Shown in pieces: positions 1 to 9,010 of a stretch of 64,000 nucleotides of DNA. The stretch is taken from the NCBI RefSeq assembly GCF_002979535.1, contig NZ_PCPB01000002.1:186001-250000 (forward strand), written 5' to 3'. The translations under genes were made by a program, and so were the position numbers. Each line of letters starts with the position of its first letter. The first letter of the stretch is position 1. Source of the stretch: Brevundimonas sp. MYb52. Its GTDB lineage: Bacteria > Pseudomonadota > Alphaproteobacteria > Caulobacterales > Caulobacteraceae. The notes beneath the pieces were generated by a model. It was not told where the DNA came from. It searched no databases and worked only from the letters and a program-made list of their open reading frames with translations.

Positions 1-346
1 CGCAGGCCTCGCCCGAGAGATTCAGGCCGACCGCCCGCTCGATCCAGTCGGCCACGGCGGGGGCGTTCAGGGGATCGGGCTGGCCCGGCGTCACCGGCGC
101 GGGGGCCGGTGCGTGCAGGACCGGGATGGCGCGGCCAAAGACGGCGGCGGCGTCGGACGGGCTGAAGACCTGTTCGACCGGCGCGCCATGAGCGGCCAGG
201 ACGTCAGCGTCGCCGATGACGGCGAAGGGAACGACGGGGGCCAGGGGGCCGGGCCGCGTGGCCAGGACGGACCAGGCGCGCGCGATGATCTCCGGCCCCA
301 CGCCGGCGGGGTCGCCCATCGTGACGATGAGCGGCCGGACGGTCAT
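1..346 (-). CDS. pdxA: 4-hydroxythreonine-4-phosphate dehydrogenase, N-terminal part (runs off the window)
   Basis: PdxA oxidises 4-phosphohydroxy-L-threonine with NAD in the DXP-dependent pathway to pyridoxal phosphate. Only about 115 N-terminal residues lie in the window. The protein opens MTVRPLIVTMGDPAGVGPE, the nucleotide/substrate-binding start typical of the family. Its ATG shares one base with the stop of the upstream surA gene (TAATG), so the two are probably translationally coupled. In many alphaproteobacteria pdxA sits between surA and rsmA, which would place rsmA just outside the window. The pathway partner pdxJ is at 52.1 kb in this window. Confidence 0.93.
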   Translation of the reverse strand, partial: MTVRPLIVTMGDPAGVGPEIIARAWSVLATRPGPLAPVVPFAVIGDADVLAAHGAPVEQVFSPSDAAAVFGRAIPVLHAPAPAPVTPGQPDPLNAPAVADWIERAVGLNLSGEAC

Positions 347-1698
347 TACTGCTTGATCTCGATCAGAGCGTCGGCCCGTAGGTCGCGCAGATAGCGGCGG
401 CCCAGCATGGCGTAGTTCTGATTCTGCAGGCGGGATTCGACCTGTTGGGCCGAGGGGGCCTCGGGGCCGCCGAGGCGGCGACCGCAAACGGCCAGCAGGT
501 GAACGCCCAGCGGGCTGCGCACGGCGCTGCTGACCGAGCCGATCTCGGCCGAACGGGCGACCTGTTGGAACTGCGGCAGCAGGTTGGCCACGTCGCTTTC
601 GCCCAGGTCGGCGCCCAGCATGCCTTGCTCGGCACGGGCGCGTTCCAGGATGTTGTCGCAGGTCAGGCTGCCGCGCAGGGCTTCCAGGCGCTGGGTCGCA
701 GCGGTGACTTCGGCTTCCGTGGCGGTTTCCGGCAACTCGATCATGACCTGCTTCATCTGAACCAGGCTGGTGGCCGCACCGGAGCGCTTGTCTCGCATGT
801 AGAGGATGTAGACGCCGCCATCGACGGGGATGGGGTTCGACAACTGGCCGACAGCGAGGGACTCCATCGCGGTTTCCAGCGCCGGCTGGATCGTGCCCTG
901 GACCACCCATCCGGCGTCGCCGCCGCGCGCCGCTGACGGGGCGGCCGAGAACTGACGGGCGACGGCCATGAAGGGCGCGCCCTGGACCATCTGTTGCACC
1001 AGTTGGCGCGCGCCGTTCAAGGCTTCCTGCATGCCGCCGACACGGCTGGCTTCAAGATAGATCTCGCCGACCAGATACTGGGGCTTGGTGGCGGCCTCGG
1101 TCAGTTGGCGCATGGCCTGATCGACCTGGGTGCGGCTGACCTTGGCGCGGTCGCGGAAACGTCCGCCGACCAGGTCGCGCCAGCCGATCTCGGTGCGCAG
1201 CTGTTCGCGGAAGGGCTGAGGGCGGATGCCGCCCTGTTCCAGGAAGGCCATGTAGTTCTGCGGAGTCGTGCCGGCCTCGCGGGCCATGCCGGCAATCTCC
1301 TGATCGACCTCCTGATCGCTGATCTTCAGCGACTCGAACTTGGCGATCTCGGCGTCCTGAAGGTGTTTCTCGATCAGATCGTTGAGCGCTTGCTGCTGAA
1401 TGGCGGCGATGTTTTCTTCGGTGGGCTGAATCTGAGACATGGCCATGATGACCAGCATGCGTTGGCGCAGGTCGTAGCCGGTGATGATGCGGTCGTTGAC
1501 CGTGGCGATGATGCCGTCGGCCAGACGGAACTGCGGCGCTGCGGTCGCGCGTTGGGGCGCGTCCTCTGCCGCCGGATTGAGGGTTCCCGCGGCCGAGGCC
1601 GGTTGGGCGGGCGTCGTCTGCGCGGCGGACTGACCGACAGCCGAACCGGCGATGAGGGCGGCCATGGCCACGCCCGTCGTATAACGCATCAAACCCAT
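346..1698 (-). CDS. surA: Periplasmic peptidyl-prolyl isomerase / outer-membrane protein chaperone SurA
   Basis: SurA escorts unfolded outer-membrane proteins, notably LptD, across the periplasm. I chose the ATG at 1698 (MGLMRYTTG), which begins a signal peptide ending near SAAQ; an upstream extension to 1791 lacks such a signal. The 450-residue product has a SurA N-terminal chaperone region (about residues 57-200, starting FRLADGIIATVNDRII), then a parvulin-type PPIase domain (about 209-305, with GGDAGWV and a DGGVYILYMRDK segment). A C-terminal segment resembles a second, weaker parvulin repeat. It lies downstream of lptD, its known client, and upstream of pdxA, overlapping pdxA by one base. 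Confidence 0.9.
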   Translation of the reverse strand: MGLMRYTTGVAMAALIAGSAVGQSAAQTTPAQPASAAGTLNPAAEDAPQRATAAPQFRLADGIIATVNDRIITGYDLRQRMLVIMAMSQIQPTEENIAAIQQQALNDLIEKHLQDAEIAKFESLKISDQEVDQEIAGMAREAGTTPQNYMAFLEQGGIRPQPFREQLRTEIGWRDLVGGRFRDRAKVSRTQVDQAMRQLTEAATKPQYLVGEIYLEASRVGGMQEALNGARQLVQQMVQGAPFMAVARQFSAAPSAARGGDAGWVVQGTIQPALETAMESLAVGQLSNPIPVDGGVYILYMRDKRSGAATSLVQMKQVMIELPETATEAEVTAATQRLEALRGSLTCDNILERARAEQGMLGADLGESDVANLLPQFQQVARSAEIGSVSSAVRSPLGVHLLAVCGRRLGGPEAPSAQQVESRLQNQNYAMLGRRYLRDLRADALIEIKQ

Positions 1699-1808
1699 CG
1701 TCAGTCCTGATTCCCTAAAGCGGTCTCGGTCCGATCCAGCAGCGTCATCGACGACGCTGGACCAGGGAGGGCGCACGCCCCTGCACGCCATGCTTAGCGC
1801 ATATCACT

Positions 1809-4280
1809 TCATTCATAGCCTGAACCTCCAAAAGTGGCGAGGTTAAGACGAATATAGACGCCCTCGGAGGGGCCAGTCGGCCGGACGCGAGTGTTGTCAC
1901 GACGCCATCCCAGCTCGACCCGGAAGCAGTCGTCGTCGAACAGCAGGCCGATTTCCGAACGTGTGATGATGTCGCGTTCCAGATCGGCGATGCCGTTCAC
2001 GGCCACGCCCCAGTTGCCATAGATGAACTGCTCGCCGGACAACTGGACGAACTCGTAGTTGCGGTTCAACGGGCCGGACACGGGATTTGAGCGATCGACG
2101 ATGTAGCTGAGGCTGGCCAGGTTGCGGCGGCCCCAGCGGCCGTCGACCGTGGTCTCGCCGCGACGGATCTCGCCATTGGGGTCGATCGTGGCGTGGAACC
2201 ATCCGCGAATGCGGTCGGACGGCGAGAAGGTCGCCTGAACCACCCAGTCGGACGTGCGGTCGGCCAGACCGGAGGGATCATATAGGCGCGTGGGATCGTC
2301 CGGGATCGGGGTCAGGAACTCGTCTTGGTCGTCGGCGCGAATGCTGCGGCCGATGAACAGGCTGGCGGAGCGCTTGTCGTCCCAACGCAGGGTGGCGCGG
2401 GCGCCGGCGGTGAAGCGCAGGCCGCCTTCCATCAGGTCGTAGCCGGGAAAACGATCCATGCGGAACAGAGAGCTGTGGTCCAACTCCAGCGTCTGACTGT
2501 CCTCGTTGGGGATGCGCGGATCAAGGTCGGCGTCGGTCGAGGCTGATAGTTGAGCCATAGGCTCCAGGATCAGATCCGAAGTGGCGCTGAGGCGGCGATA
2601 GAGGGGGTAGCTGACGTCCACGCCGGCGCTGGCGCGACCACGCGTGAAGACGTCCGAATCGACGCCCATCATCAGCGGCAGATCATCCACCGAATAGACA
2701 TCGACACGAGCGTCGACGAAGGGCTCCCAACGCAGGCCCATGGGCGAGATGATCGTGCGACGCCAGTCGACCTGGCCGCTGATGCGGCGGCTGTCGACGC
2801 CGGGCAGGCCGTCGGTCGCGCCGGGAGGGATCAACTCGGGCGACAGGGTCGGTGAACCGACATAGGCGTCGCGAGTCAGGGCTACGGCCGAGCCGCGAAG
2901 ACGCAGGCGACCCCCGAAGACGGGGCCTTCAGGTTCCCACCGCGCATCGATCAGCGGCGCGACCAGAGGCAGGGTCTTGTCGTCCTCGAACACGTTCAGC
3001 GCCGGCGTCACCGGATCGAAGCGCGCGACCCGCAGGCTTTGCATCGAGAAGGCTGCGATCGACAGATAGGATCTTTGGGTCTGACGTTCGGCGTAGAGCT
3101 GGCTGATCAGGCGACGGCGGTCGCCATAGTAGAGACCATTGTCCTGATAGGTGTCTCGCACGTTGTAGCGGTCGAACAGGGTCTTGTCCGAGGTGCGTTC
3201 GGCGGTGAAGCCCCAGCGCCAGGGTCCTTCCAGGTCGAACTTGCCGTGGGCCAGCAGGTAGCTGCGATTTGTGCGGTCGCCGAAGCGGACATTGCTTTCG
3301 GCGGCGCCGTCGCCGTCCTGATCGAAGTCGCCGAAGTTGCGCCCGTAGGTATAGCCGCCGCGCACGACGATCGTGCCGCTGTCGAAGCGCCGGCGCCATT
3401 GCAGGTTCAGCAGGGGGGCGACCTCGGTGTTGATCTGCGGACTGATCAGCCAGTCTTCCGAGGGTGATACGACGTGAAGATAGGGGATCTCGACCGACCC
3501 GCCGCGCCCTTCGTCATAATCCAGGAAGGGGGTCAGGAAGCCCGAGGCCCGGTCCACGCTGGGATCGGGGTGAGCGAAAACCGGCAGGTAGAAGATCGGC
3601 ACGCCGCCGACGCGGAAGACGGCGTTGCGATACAGGATGGCGCGCAGATCCTGGTCCTGAACCGCCTTGTCGGCCTGGATCGAAATGCTGGGCTGCTTGG
3701 GGCCGTTGACGTCGCAGATCGGGCAGGGCGTGAAGATGACGCGGTTCAACTCGCTGACATTCTCAGAGCGGCGAACGGCGGTCGCCGCCATCAGGCTGGC
3801 GCCGTTGGCGAGGCGCATGGCCAGGTCGGTGGCCACGCCGGCCTTGAAGTCGGAATCCAGTTCAATGCGGCTGGCGTGAACCACCGTGCCGTCGGGCGCG
3901 GCCAGTTCGGCATGACCGGCGGCGGTAGCGACGCCGCTTTTCAGATCATAGGTGACAGTTTCGGCGCGGATGCTGTGGTCACGCGTCCGGGCATAGACGC
4001 GGTCGTCGGGCGTCCCGCTGGCGGTTACGACATCGCCTTCACGGCTGGCGGCGTCGGCGTTCACGTAGAGACTGCCGGGCGTCAGGCCGTCTGGGCCGGG
4101 TGCGTTGGCGGCCTGGAGGGCGGCGGTTGGAATCGGGGCCGTCGCCGCAGCAGACGCTCCGTCCTGGGCCAGCGCGGGCAGGGCAGGCATGCACGCGATC
4201 ACGGCTGCACCGGCCAGGAGCCGGGCGCGCAGGGCTCCCTCTCGGGATGTGCGGCGATCACTCATGCGGAATCCACTCAT
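1809..4280 (-). CDS. lptD: LPS-assembly protein LptD
   Basis: LptD is the outer-membrane beta-barrel that, with LptE, inserts lipopolysaccharide into the outer leaflet. The 823-residue protein starts with an exported leader (basic start, then AGAAVIACMPALPALAQ). An LptA-like OstA domain follows (about residues 95-180, with AETVTYDLKSGVATAAGHAEL). A long barrel contains the LptD-type segment SGFLTPFLDYDEGRGGSVEI around residues 245-265. Cysteines CPIC near residue 190 and DDDC near the C-terminus could form the inter-domain disulfides known for LptD. The start may be the internal ATG at 4265 instead, which is closer to the signal peptide. It lies between lptG and surA in one operon. Confidence 0.93.
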   Translation of the reverse strand: MSGFRMSDRRTSREGALRARLLAGAAVIACMPALPALAQDGASAAATAPIPTAALQAANAPGPDGLTPGSLYVNADAASREGDVVTASGTPDDRVYARTRDHSIRAETVTYDLKSGVATAAGHAELAAPDGTVVHASRIELDSDFKAGVATDLAMRLANGASLMAATAVRRSENVSELNRVIFTPCPICDVNGPKQPSISIQADKAVQDQDLRAILYRNAVFRVGGVPIFYLPVFAHPDPSVDRASGFLTPFLDYDEGRGGSVEIPYLHVVSPSEDWLISPQINTEVAPLLNLQWRRRFDSGTIVVRGGYTYGRNFGDFDQDGDGAAESNVRFGDRTNRSYLLAHGKFDLEGPWRWGFTAERTSDKTLFDRYNVRDTYQDNGLYYGDRRRLISQLYAERQTQRSYLSIAAFSMQSLRVARFDPVTPALNVFEDDKTLPLVAPLIDARWEPEGPVFGGRLRLRGSAVALTRDAYVGSPTLSPELIPPGATDGLPGVDSRRISGQVDWRRTIISPMGLRWEPFVDARVDVYSVDDLPLMMGVDSDVFTRGRASAGVDVSYPLYRRLSATSDLILEPMAQLSASTDADLDPRIPNEDSQTLELDHSSLFRMDRFPGYDLMEGGLRFTAGARATLRWDDKRSASLFIGRSIRADDQDEFLTPIPDDPTRLYDPSGLADRTSDWVVQATFSPSDRIRGWFHATIDPNGEIRRGETTVDGRWGRRNLASLSYIVDRSNPVSGPLNRNYEFVQLSGEQFIYGNWGVAVNGIADLERDIITRSEIGLLFDDDCFRVELGWRRDNTRVRPTGPSEGVYIRLNLATFGGSGYE

Positions 4281-4305
4281 TGCCGGGCGACCGGAAACCG
4301 TCCGA

Positions 4306-5409
4306 TTAGCCGTCTTCGGTATAGAACAGCAAGGTAAAGGCGGCGAGCGCCGTCAAGACAGGCGGCAGCCAGGCCGCCAGGAAGGGCGGCACCACCTCGG
4401 CCGAGCCCATGGCCGACGAAAACTGGTTCACGAAGAAGAAGGCGAACCCCAGCACCACGGCGGCCACGGTCATCCGGGCCAGGTCCCCCAGACGCATCAG
4501 GCGCAGCGAGAAGGCGGCGGCCAGAATCGACATGGCGGCGAACATCAGCGGCGTGGCCAGCAGTTGTTGCAGGCGCAGACGATAGGCGGTGGAGGCGAAA
4601 CCGGCGTCCTCGATCCGCTGGATCTGGTTCGGCAGCGACCAGAAGGGCGTTGACTGGGGCCGTGCGAAGCGCTGGAAGGCCTCCTTGTCCGCCAGGTTCG
4701 AGGGCAGATCCAGGGTGGCGTAGCGCACTGCGCGCTGGCCGGTCTGGGCGCCGGTGGCCTCGGTCAAGCGCCAGCGTCCGGCGGTCAGCGAGGCCGTGGC
4801 CGCGTCGATCCGCTCGGTGAAGCTGCGCCGCCCGTCCGGGGTCGTCGTGTAGATGAAGAAGCTGGCGTCCAGCAGGCGGCCGCTGGCGGGGTCCTGCCGT
4901 GCGCCGCGAATGATCATCTGACGCGCGGCGTCGCCTTCGCGTAGCCAGACGGCCTGTTGCGCGTCGGAGCCGGGCGTCGAGCCCGAGATGCGGCCGCGCT
5001 CGCGTTGCCACAGGCCATCGCCGGCGGCGGCCATGGGGCCGAAGACGGTGACACTGAGCACGCCCAGCACCAGGGCGGCGCCCGCCGCGGGCAGGACGAA
5101 GCGCCAGGCCGAAATGCCCGCCGCGCGCATGGCGATCAATTCGCTGCGTCGATTCAGCCCGACGAAGGCCGCCAGCGTGCCGAACAGGAAGACGAAAGGC
5201 AGCAACTGGATGATGACGCTGGGCGATTTCAACAGCACCAGGCCGAAGATGCGCGCGCTCGACAGTTCGCCGGACGAGTTCAGCCCGCGCGACACCTCGA
5301 CAAAGTCGATCAACATCACCAGGGCGGAAATGATGGCCAGGGCGACCGCCAGGGCGCGAAGCTGCTGGGCCAGGACATAGCGCTCGATGCGGCCGAGACG
5401 GAGCCTCAT
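4306..5409 (-). CDS. lptG: LPS export ABC transporter permease LptG
   Basis: LptG is one of two inner-membrane permeases of the LptB2FG transporter that extracts LPS and passes it to LptC. The 367-residue protein fits the YjgP/YjgQ family: N-terminal transmembrane helices (about residues 13-35, 60-80 and 98-120), a periplasmic beta-jellyroll domain in the middle, and a C-terminal helical bundle (roughly 270-365). It is called LptG rather than LptF because it follows the other permease and has the RYVLAQQLRAL start. Its ATG overlaps the lptF stop (ATGA). Confidence 0.92.
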   Translation of the reverse strand: MRLRLGRIERYVLAQQLRALAVALAIISALVMLIDFVEVSRGLNSSGELSSARIFGLVLLKSPSVIIQLLPFVFLFGTLAAFVGLNRRSELIAMRAAGISAWRFVLPAAGAALVLGVLSVTVFGPMAAAGDGLWQRERGRISGSTPGSDAQQAVWLREGDAARQMIIRGARQDPASGRLLDASFFIYTTTPDGRRSFTERIDAATASLTAGRWRLTEATGAQTGQRAVRYATLDLPSNLADKEAFQRFARPQSTPFWSLPNQIQRIEDAGFASTAYRLRLQQLLATPLMFAAMSILAAAFSLRLMRLGDLARMTVAAVVLGFAFFFVNQFSSAMGSAEVVPPFLAAWLPPVLTALAAFTLLFYTEDG

Positions 5410-6539
5410 GCGAACCTCGCCTTGAAACGCTCATAGGGCGCCCAGACACGCCGACGATGCGGCTTCAGCGCACGGAAAAGCAGGCGCAGGGCGACGAAGC
5501 TGACGCCGAGCGGCAGCAGATATTGCAGCAGGTTTAGCGCCCCGTTCCAGGCGCTGGCGGCGACCAATCCGTAGCCGATCACGCGCACGACCAGGAAGAC
5601 GCCGGCCGCCTTGGCGATCCGGCCGCTGTAGCCGGTGCGGCTGAATGAGCCGCCCAGAATGGCCGTCAGCGCCAGGGCCATCGCCGCCAGGGCATAAAGG
5701 GGCGAGGCCAGACGCGAATGGGCCTCGGCCAGAAGTTCCCCGCGGGTCCCGGCGCTTTCCAACTGAGCCGGGGTCGGGTCGAACAGTTCCGTCAGCCACA
5801 TATCGGACGGCTTGAAGCGGATGCGCTCGGTCGTCTTGGTATAGGGGGACAGATCGAACACCTGCTGGTCGAACGACAGTTGGTTCAGCACATCGCGCGA
5901 CGAATAGCGCTGCATCGACCCGTTCTGCATGGTTAGCACCGGCAGGCCGTCGACGCGGCCGAAGCGGGCGGTTTCGGCATCCCAGGTGGTGACCGTCTTG
6001 CCGTTGTCCAGATAGACGAACAGGTTCTTGAGCAGGCCGTTCTGCTCGATCTGCTGCACATAGACGGTCAGACCGCCCGGCCCCTGGACGAAGCGGCCTT
6101 CTTCGACCAGCAGGGCGGCCAGGTCGGTGCGGATGGCGAAGGCCTGACGGCGCGCCTCGCGCTGGGCCCAGGGCTGGACGAAGACATTGGTGATCAGGGC
6201 GACCACGGCGACGATGACGGCGATGCGGATGGCGGGTCGGATCAGGGACCAGCGGCTGACGCCGGCGGCGTAGGCTGCTGTAAGTTCCTGTTCGCGCTGC
6301 AGACGCGTCAGGGCGATCAGGGCGCCGACGAACAGGCCGATGGGCAGGATGACGGCGATCAACTGGGGCAGGGCCAGCAGGGTCAGTTTGGCCATGACCC
6401 ATATGCTCTGGCCGCGTTCGACGATGACCTCGAGCTGATCGAGGCTTTGGCTCAGCAGGCCGATTCCGGCCAGCGCCGCGCACGCCGCCAGGACGGGCAG
6501 ACCGATCTGGCGGAAAAGATAGCCCTGAATCAGCGTCAT
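5406..6539 (-). CDS. lptF: LPS export ABC transporter permease LptF
   Basis: LptF is the partner permease of LptG in the LPS-exporting LptB2FG complex. I start it at 6539 (MTLIQGYLFRQIGLPVL), which puts the first transmembrane helix right after the amphipathic start usual for the family; the frame is open to 6608 but that extension looks non-coding. The 377-residue protein has N-terminal membrane helices, a periplasmic domain (about residues 120-270, including LLVEEGRFVQGPGGLTVYV) and three C-terminal helices. It appears to be the first gene of lptF-lptG-lptD-surA-pdxA and diverges from pepA, with about 155 bases between the starts. Confidence 0.92.
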   Translation of the reverse strand: MTLIQGYLFRQIGLPVLAACAALAGIGLLSQSLDQLEVIVERGQSIWVMAKLTLLALPQLIAVILPIGLFVGALIALTRLQREQELTAAYAAGVSRWSLIRPAIRIAVIVAVVALITNVFVQPWAQREARRQAFAIRTDLAALLVEEGRFVQGPGGLTVYVQQIEQNGLLKNLFVYLDNGKTVTTWDAETARFGRVDGLPVLTMQNGSMQRYSSRDVLNQLSFDQQVFDLSPYTKTTERIRFKPSDMWLTELFDPTPAQLESAGTRGELLAEAHSRLASPLYALAAMALALTAILGGSFSRTGYSGRIAKAAGVFLVVRVIGYGLVAASAWNGALNLLQYLLPLGVSFVALRLLFRALKPHRRRVWAPYERFKARFA

Positions 6540-6694
6540 GGTCGTGAAAGAAAGTGTTTCGGGAGCGAGCGAGTTGCAGCCGCGAGCGATGCGGGCCATG
6601 TAATACACATCCCAACGCGACGGTGAAACAGCCGCAGCGTTATGTCTGATTCAAGCACGACCGGGGCACAGAACCTCGGCCTGGAGTAGGTTTC

Positions 6695-8170
6695 ATGAAA
6701 ATCGAGTTCGTCGCTTCCCCCAGCGCCGCCCAAATCCTTGCCGTTCTGGTTCACGACGGCCGCGCGCTGGCTGGTACGGGCTCGGCCCTGGACGCCGCCG
6801 CCTCCGGCGCTCTGACCAAGGCCATGGCGAACAGCCGCTTCACCGGCGCCGCCAACAGCCACCTGACCGTTGCGGCTCCGGCCGGCGTGGACGCTAACGC
6901 GGTCCTGCTGGTCGGCGCGGGTGCGGCTGACAAGTTCGACGATCTGGCGGTGGAAACCGCTGCCGCGGCCGCCTATCACGCCGCCAAGCTGTCGGGCGCG
7001 GAAGTTCTGACCATCGACGCCGCGCATCTGTCGGCCGAACAGGCCGCGCGCGCCGGTTTCGCCGTGCGCCTGGCCGCCTACCGCTTCGCCAAATATCTGA
7101 CCAAGCAGAAGGCTGAGAAGATTCCGTCGGTCACGACCGTGCGCGTCGTCACCTCGGACGTGGCCGCCGCCGAAGCCGCCTTTGGCCCGCTGTCGGCCGT
7201 GGCGGACGCCGTGCTGTTCGCGCGTGACCTGGTGTCAGAGCCCGCCAACATCCTGTATCCGGCCGAGTTCGCGCGCCGCGTGAAGGAGCTGGAGGCCCTG
7301 GGCGCCAAGGTCGAGATCCTGGGCGAGGCCGAGATGGAGAAGCTGGGCATGGGCTCGCTGCTCGGCGTCGGGCAGGGCTCGGTGCGCGAAAGCCAGATGG
7401 CCGTCATCCAGTGGAACGGCGGCAAGGAAGGCGAGGCTCCCATCGCCTTCGTCGGCAAGGGCGTCTGCTTCGACACCGGCGGCATCTCGCTGAAGCCGGC
7501 TGACGGCATGGAAGAAATGAAGTGGGACATGGGCGGCGCCGCTGCCGTGGCGGGCCTGATGCACGCCCTGGCGGGCCGCAAGGCCAAGGTGAACGTCGTT
7601 GGCGTGCTAGGCCTTGTTGAGAACATGCCGGACGGCAACGCCCAGCGTCCGGGCGACGTGGTCACCTCGATGTCGGGTCAAACCATCGAAGTGCTGAACA
7701 CCGACGCCGAAGGCCGCCTCGTTCTGGCCGACGCGCTTTGGTACACGCAGGAGCGCTTCAAGCCGAAGTTCATGATCGACCTGGCCACACTGACAGGCGC
7801 CATCATCATCTCGCTGGGCCTGGAATACGCTGGCGTCTTCTCGAACAATGACGACCTGGCCGACGGCATCCTGGCCGCCGGTCCCAAGGTCGGCGAGAAC
7901 GTCTGGCGTCTGCCGATCCCGGCGGCCTATGAGCGTCATATCGACAGCCCGATCGCTGATGTGAAGAACACCGGCAACGGTCGCGCCGGCGGTTCGATCA
8001 CCGCCGCCCTGTTCCTGCAACGCTTCACCAACGGCACGCCGTGGGCGCACATCGACATCGCCTCGACCGCCTGGGTTAAGGACAGCCGCAACCCGACCGT
8101 GCCGGACGGCGCTGTGGGCTATGGCGTGCGTATGCTGGACCGCATGGTCGCTGACAAATACGAAGCCTGA
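6695..8170 (+). CDS. pepA: Leucyl aminopeptidase (M17 family, cytosolic)
   Basis: PepA removes N-terminal residues from peptides using two metal ions. The 491-residue length is typical of the family. The catalytic domain shows VGKGVCFDTGGISLKP, carrying the metal-binding Lys and Asp, then KWDMGGAAAV, and the M17 signature NTDAEGRLVLAD with the metal Asp/Glu and catalytic Arg. The ATG follows GGAGTAGG at ordinary ribosome-binding distance. In enteric bacteria pepA is also next to lptF/lptG (divergent) and holC, the arrangement kept here. holC follows 27 bases downstream, probably in the same transcript. Confidence 0.96.
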   Translation: MKIEFVASPSAAQILAVLVHDGRALAGTGSALDAAASGALTKAMANSRFTGAANSHLTVAAPAGVDANAVLLVGAGAADKFDDLAVETAAAAAYHAAKLSGAEVLTIDAAHLSAEQAARAGFAVRLAAYRFAKYLTKQKAEKIPSVTTVRVVTSDVAAAEAAFGPLSAVADAVLFARDLVSEPANILYPAEFARRVKELEALGAKVEILGEAEMEKLGMGSLLGVGQGSVRESQMAVIQWNGGKEGEAPIAFVGKGVCFDTGGISLKPADGMEEMKWDMGGAAAVAGLMHALAGRKAKVNVVGVLGLVENMPDGNAQRPGDVVTSMSGQTIEVLNTDAEGRLVLADALWYTQERFKPKFMIDLATLTGAIIISLGLEYAGVFSNNDDLADGILAAGPKVGENVWRLPIPAAYERHIDSPIADVKNTGNGRAGGSITAALFLQRFTNGTPWAHIDIASTAWVKDSRNPTVPDGAVGYGVRMLDRMVADKYEA

Positions 8171-8197
8171 GCCGACGCATTCAGAGGGTAGGGCCAG

Positions 8198-8659
8198 GTG
8201 TCTGACGCAAAGCCGGAAATCTGGTTCTACCACCTGGAGCGCTCGACGCTGGATCAGGTGCTGCCGGGCCTGCTGGAGAAGACCCTCCAGCGGGGCTGGC
8301 GCGCCTTGGTGCGCGGGGCGGTCTCGCACCGCCTCGACGACATCGACGAACACCTGTGGACCTATCGCCCTGACAGCTTCCTGCCGCATGGCCTGGCGTC
8401 GCAGGACCACGCCGCCCGCCAGCCCATCCTACTGTCCGAATCAGGCGAGAACCTGAATGGTGCTCAGGCGCTGTTCATCGTCGATGAGTCAGAGCTGGGG
8501 GCCACGGAAGGGTACGAGCGGTGCTTCATCATTTTCGACGGTCGCAACGAACAGGCGCTGCAACAGGCGCGCGAGCGCTGGCGCACGCTGAAGGCGGCCA
8601 ACGCCAACCTGGCCTACTGGAAACAGACGGACGAAGGACGCTGGGAAAAGGCGGCCTGA
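8198..8659 (+). CDS. holC: DNA polymerase III chi subunit
   Basis: HolC links the clamp loader to single-strand DNA-binding protein at the replication fork. The 153-residue protein starts at a GTG (SDAKPEIWFYHLE). It shows the family pattern: a Rossmann-like start, RGWRALVRG, then DDIDEHLWTYRPDSFLPHG with the Trp-Thr-Tyr block. FIVDESELGATEGYERCFIIFDG follows, and a C-terminal helix with ARERWRTLKAANANLAYWKQ. It lies just after pepA, as in many proteobacteria, and its 3' end may overlap the signal peptide of the next gene. Confidence 0.92.
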   Translation: MSDAKPEIWFYHLERSTLDQVLPGLLEKTLQRGWRALVRGAVSHRLDDIDEHLWTYRPDSFLPHGLASQDHAARQPILLSESGENLNGAQALFIVDESELGATEGYERCFIIFDGRNEQALQQARERWRTLKAANANLAYWKQTDEGRWEKAA

Positions 8660-8991
8660 TTCTAGGCATGGGCTTGATCGCCCTTTCGGCCTGCGCTTCG
8701 CCGCCGCCGGCGCGACCCAGCCAGCCGACGAGCGCGCCGCGCACCTCCTCGACCGAGCGCCACTATCTGTCCGAGCCGGGCGTGCGTTCCGTAGATGCCG
8801 ATATGTGCAAGGCGGGCGAGCTTCAGTGGCTGGTCGGGAAACCCAGAAGCGAGATTCCCGTTCCGGTAGATGTGGTCAACCGTCGCGTGGCGTGCACTAC
8901 CTGTCCCGTCACCGAAGACTATTCGCCTTACCGCCTGAATATTTTCTATAATCAGCAAACCGGCATCGTCGAGCGCGTGAGCTGCGGCTAG
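8641..8991 (+). CDS. I78-type peptidase inhibitor-like lipoprotein, first of a tandem pair
   Basis: The C-terminal 65 residues match the pattern of the inhibitor I78 family: a Cys-containing helix ending LQWLVGKPRSEIP, then a stretch ending RLNIFYNQQTGIVERVSCG. Known members inhibit serine proteases in the periplasm. The only ATG (8668) leaves just eight residues before the lipobox cysteine in LSAC, too short for a signal peptide. A CTG at 8641, inside the end of holC, would give a good lipoprotein leader (LGKGGLILGMGLIALSAC). I therefore mark 8641 as the probable but uncertain start. An unusual CTTC (CXXC) motif sits in the inhibitor domain. A paralogue follows 19 bases downstream. Confidence 0.72.
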   Translation: MGKGGLILGMGLIALSACASPPPARPSQPTSAPRTSSTERHYLSEPGVRSVDADMCKAGELQWLVGKPRSEIPVPVDVVNRRVACTTCPVTEDYSPYRLNIFYNQQTGIVERVSCG

Positions 8992-9010
8992 GCCGAAACG
9001 GAGAGACGCC

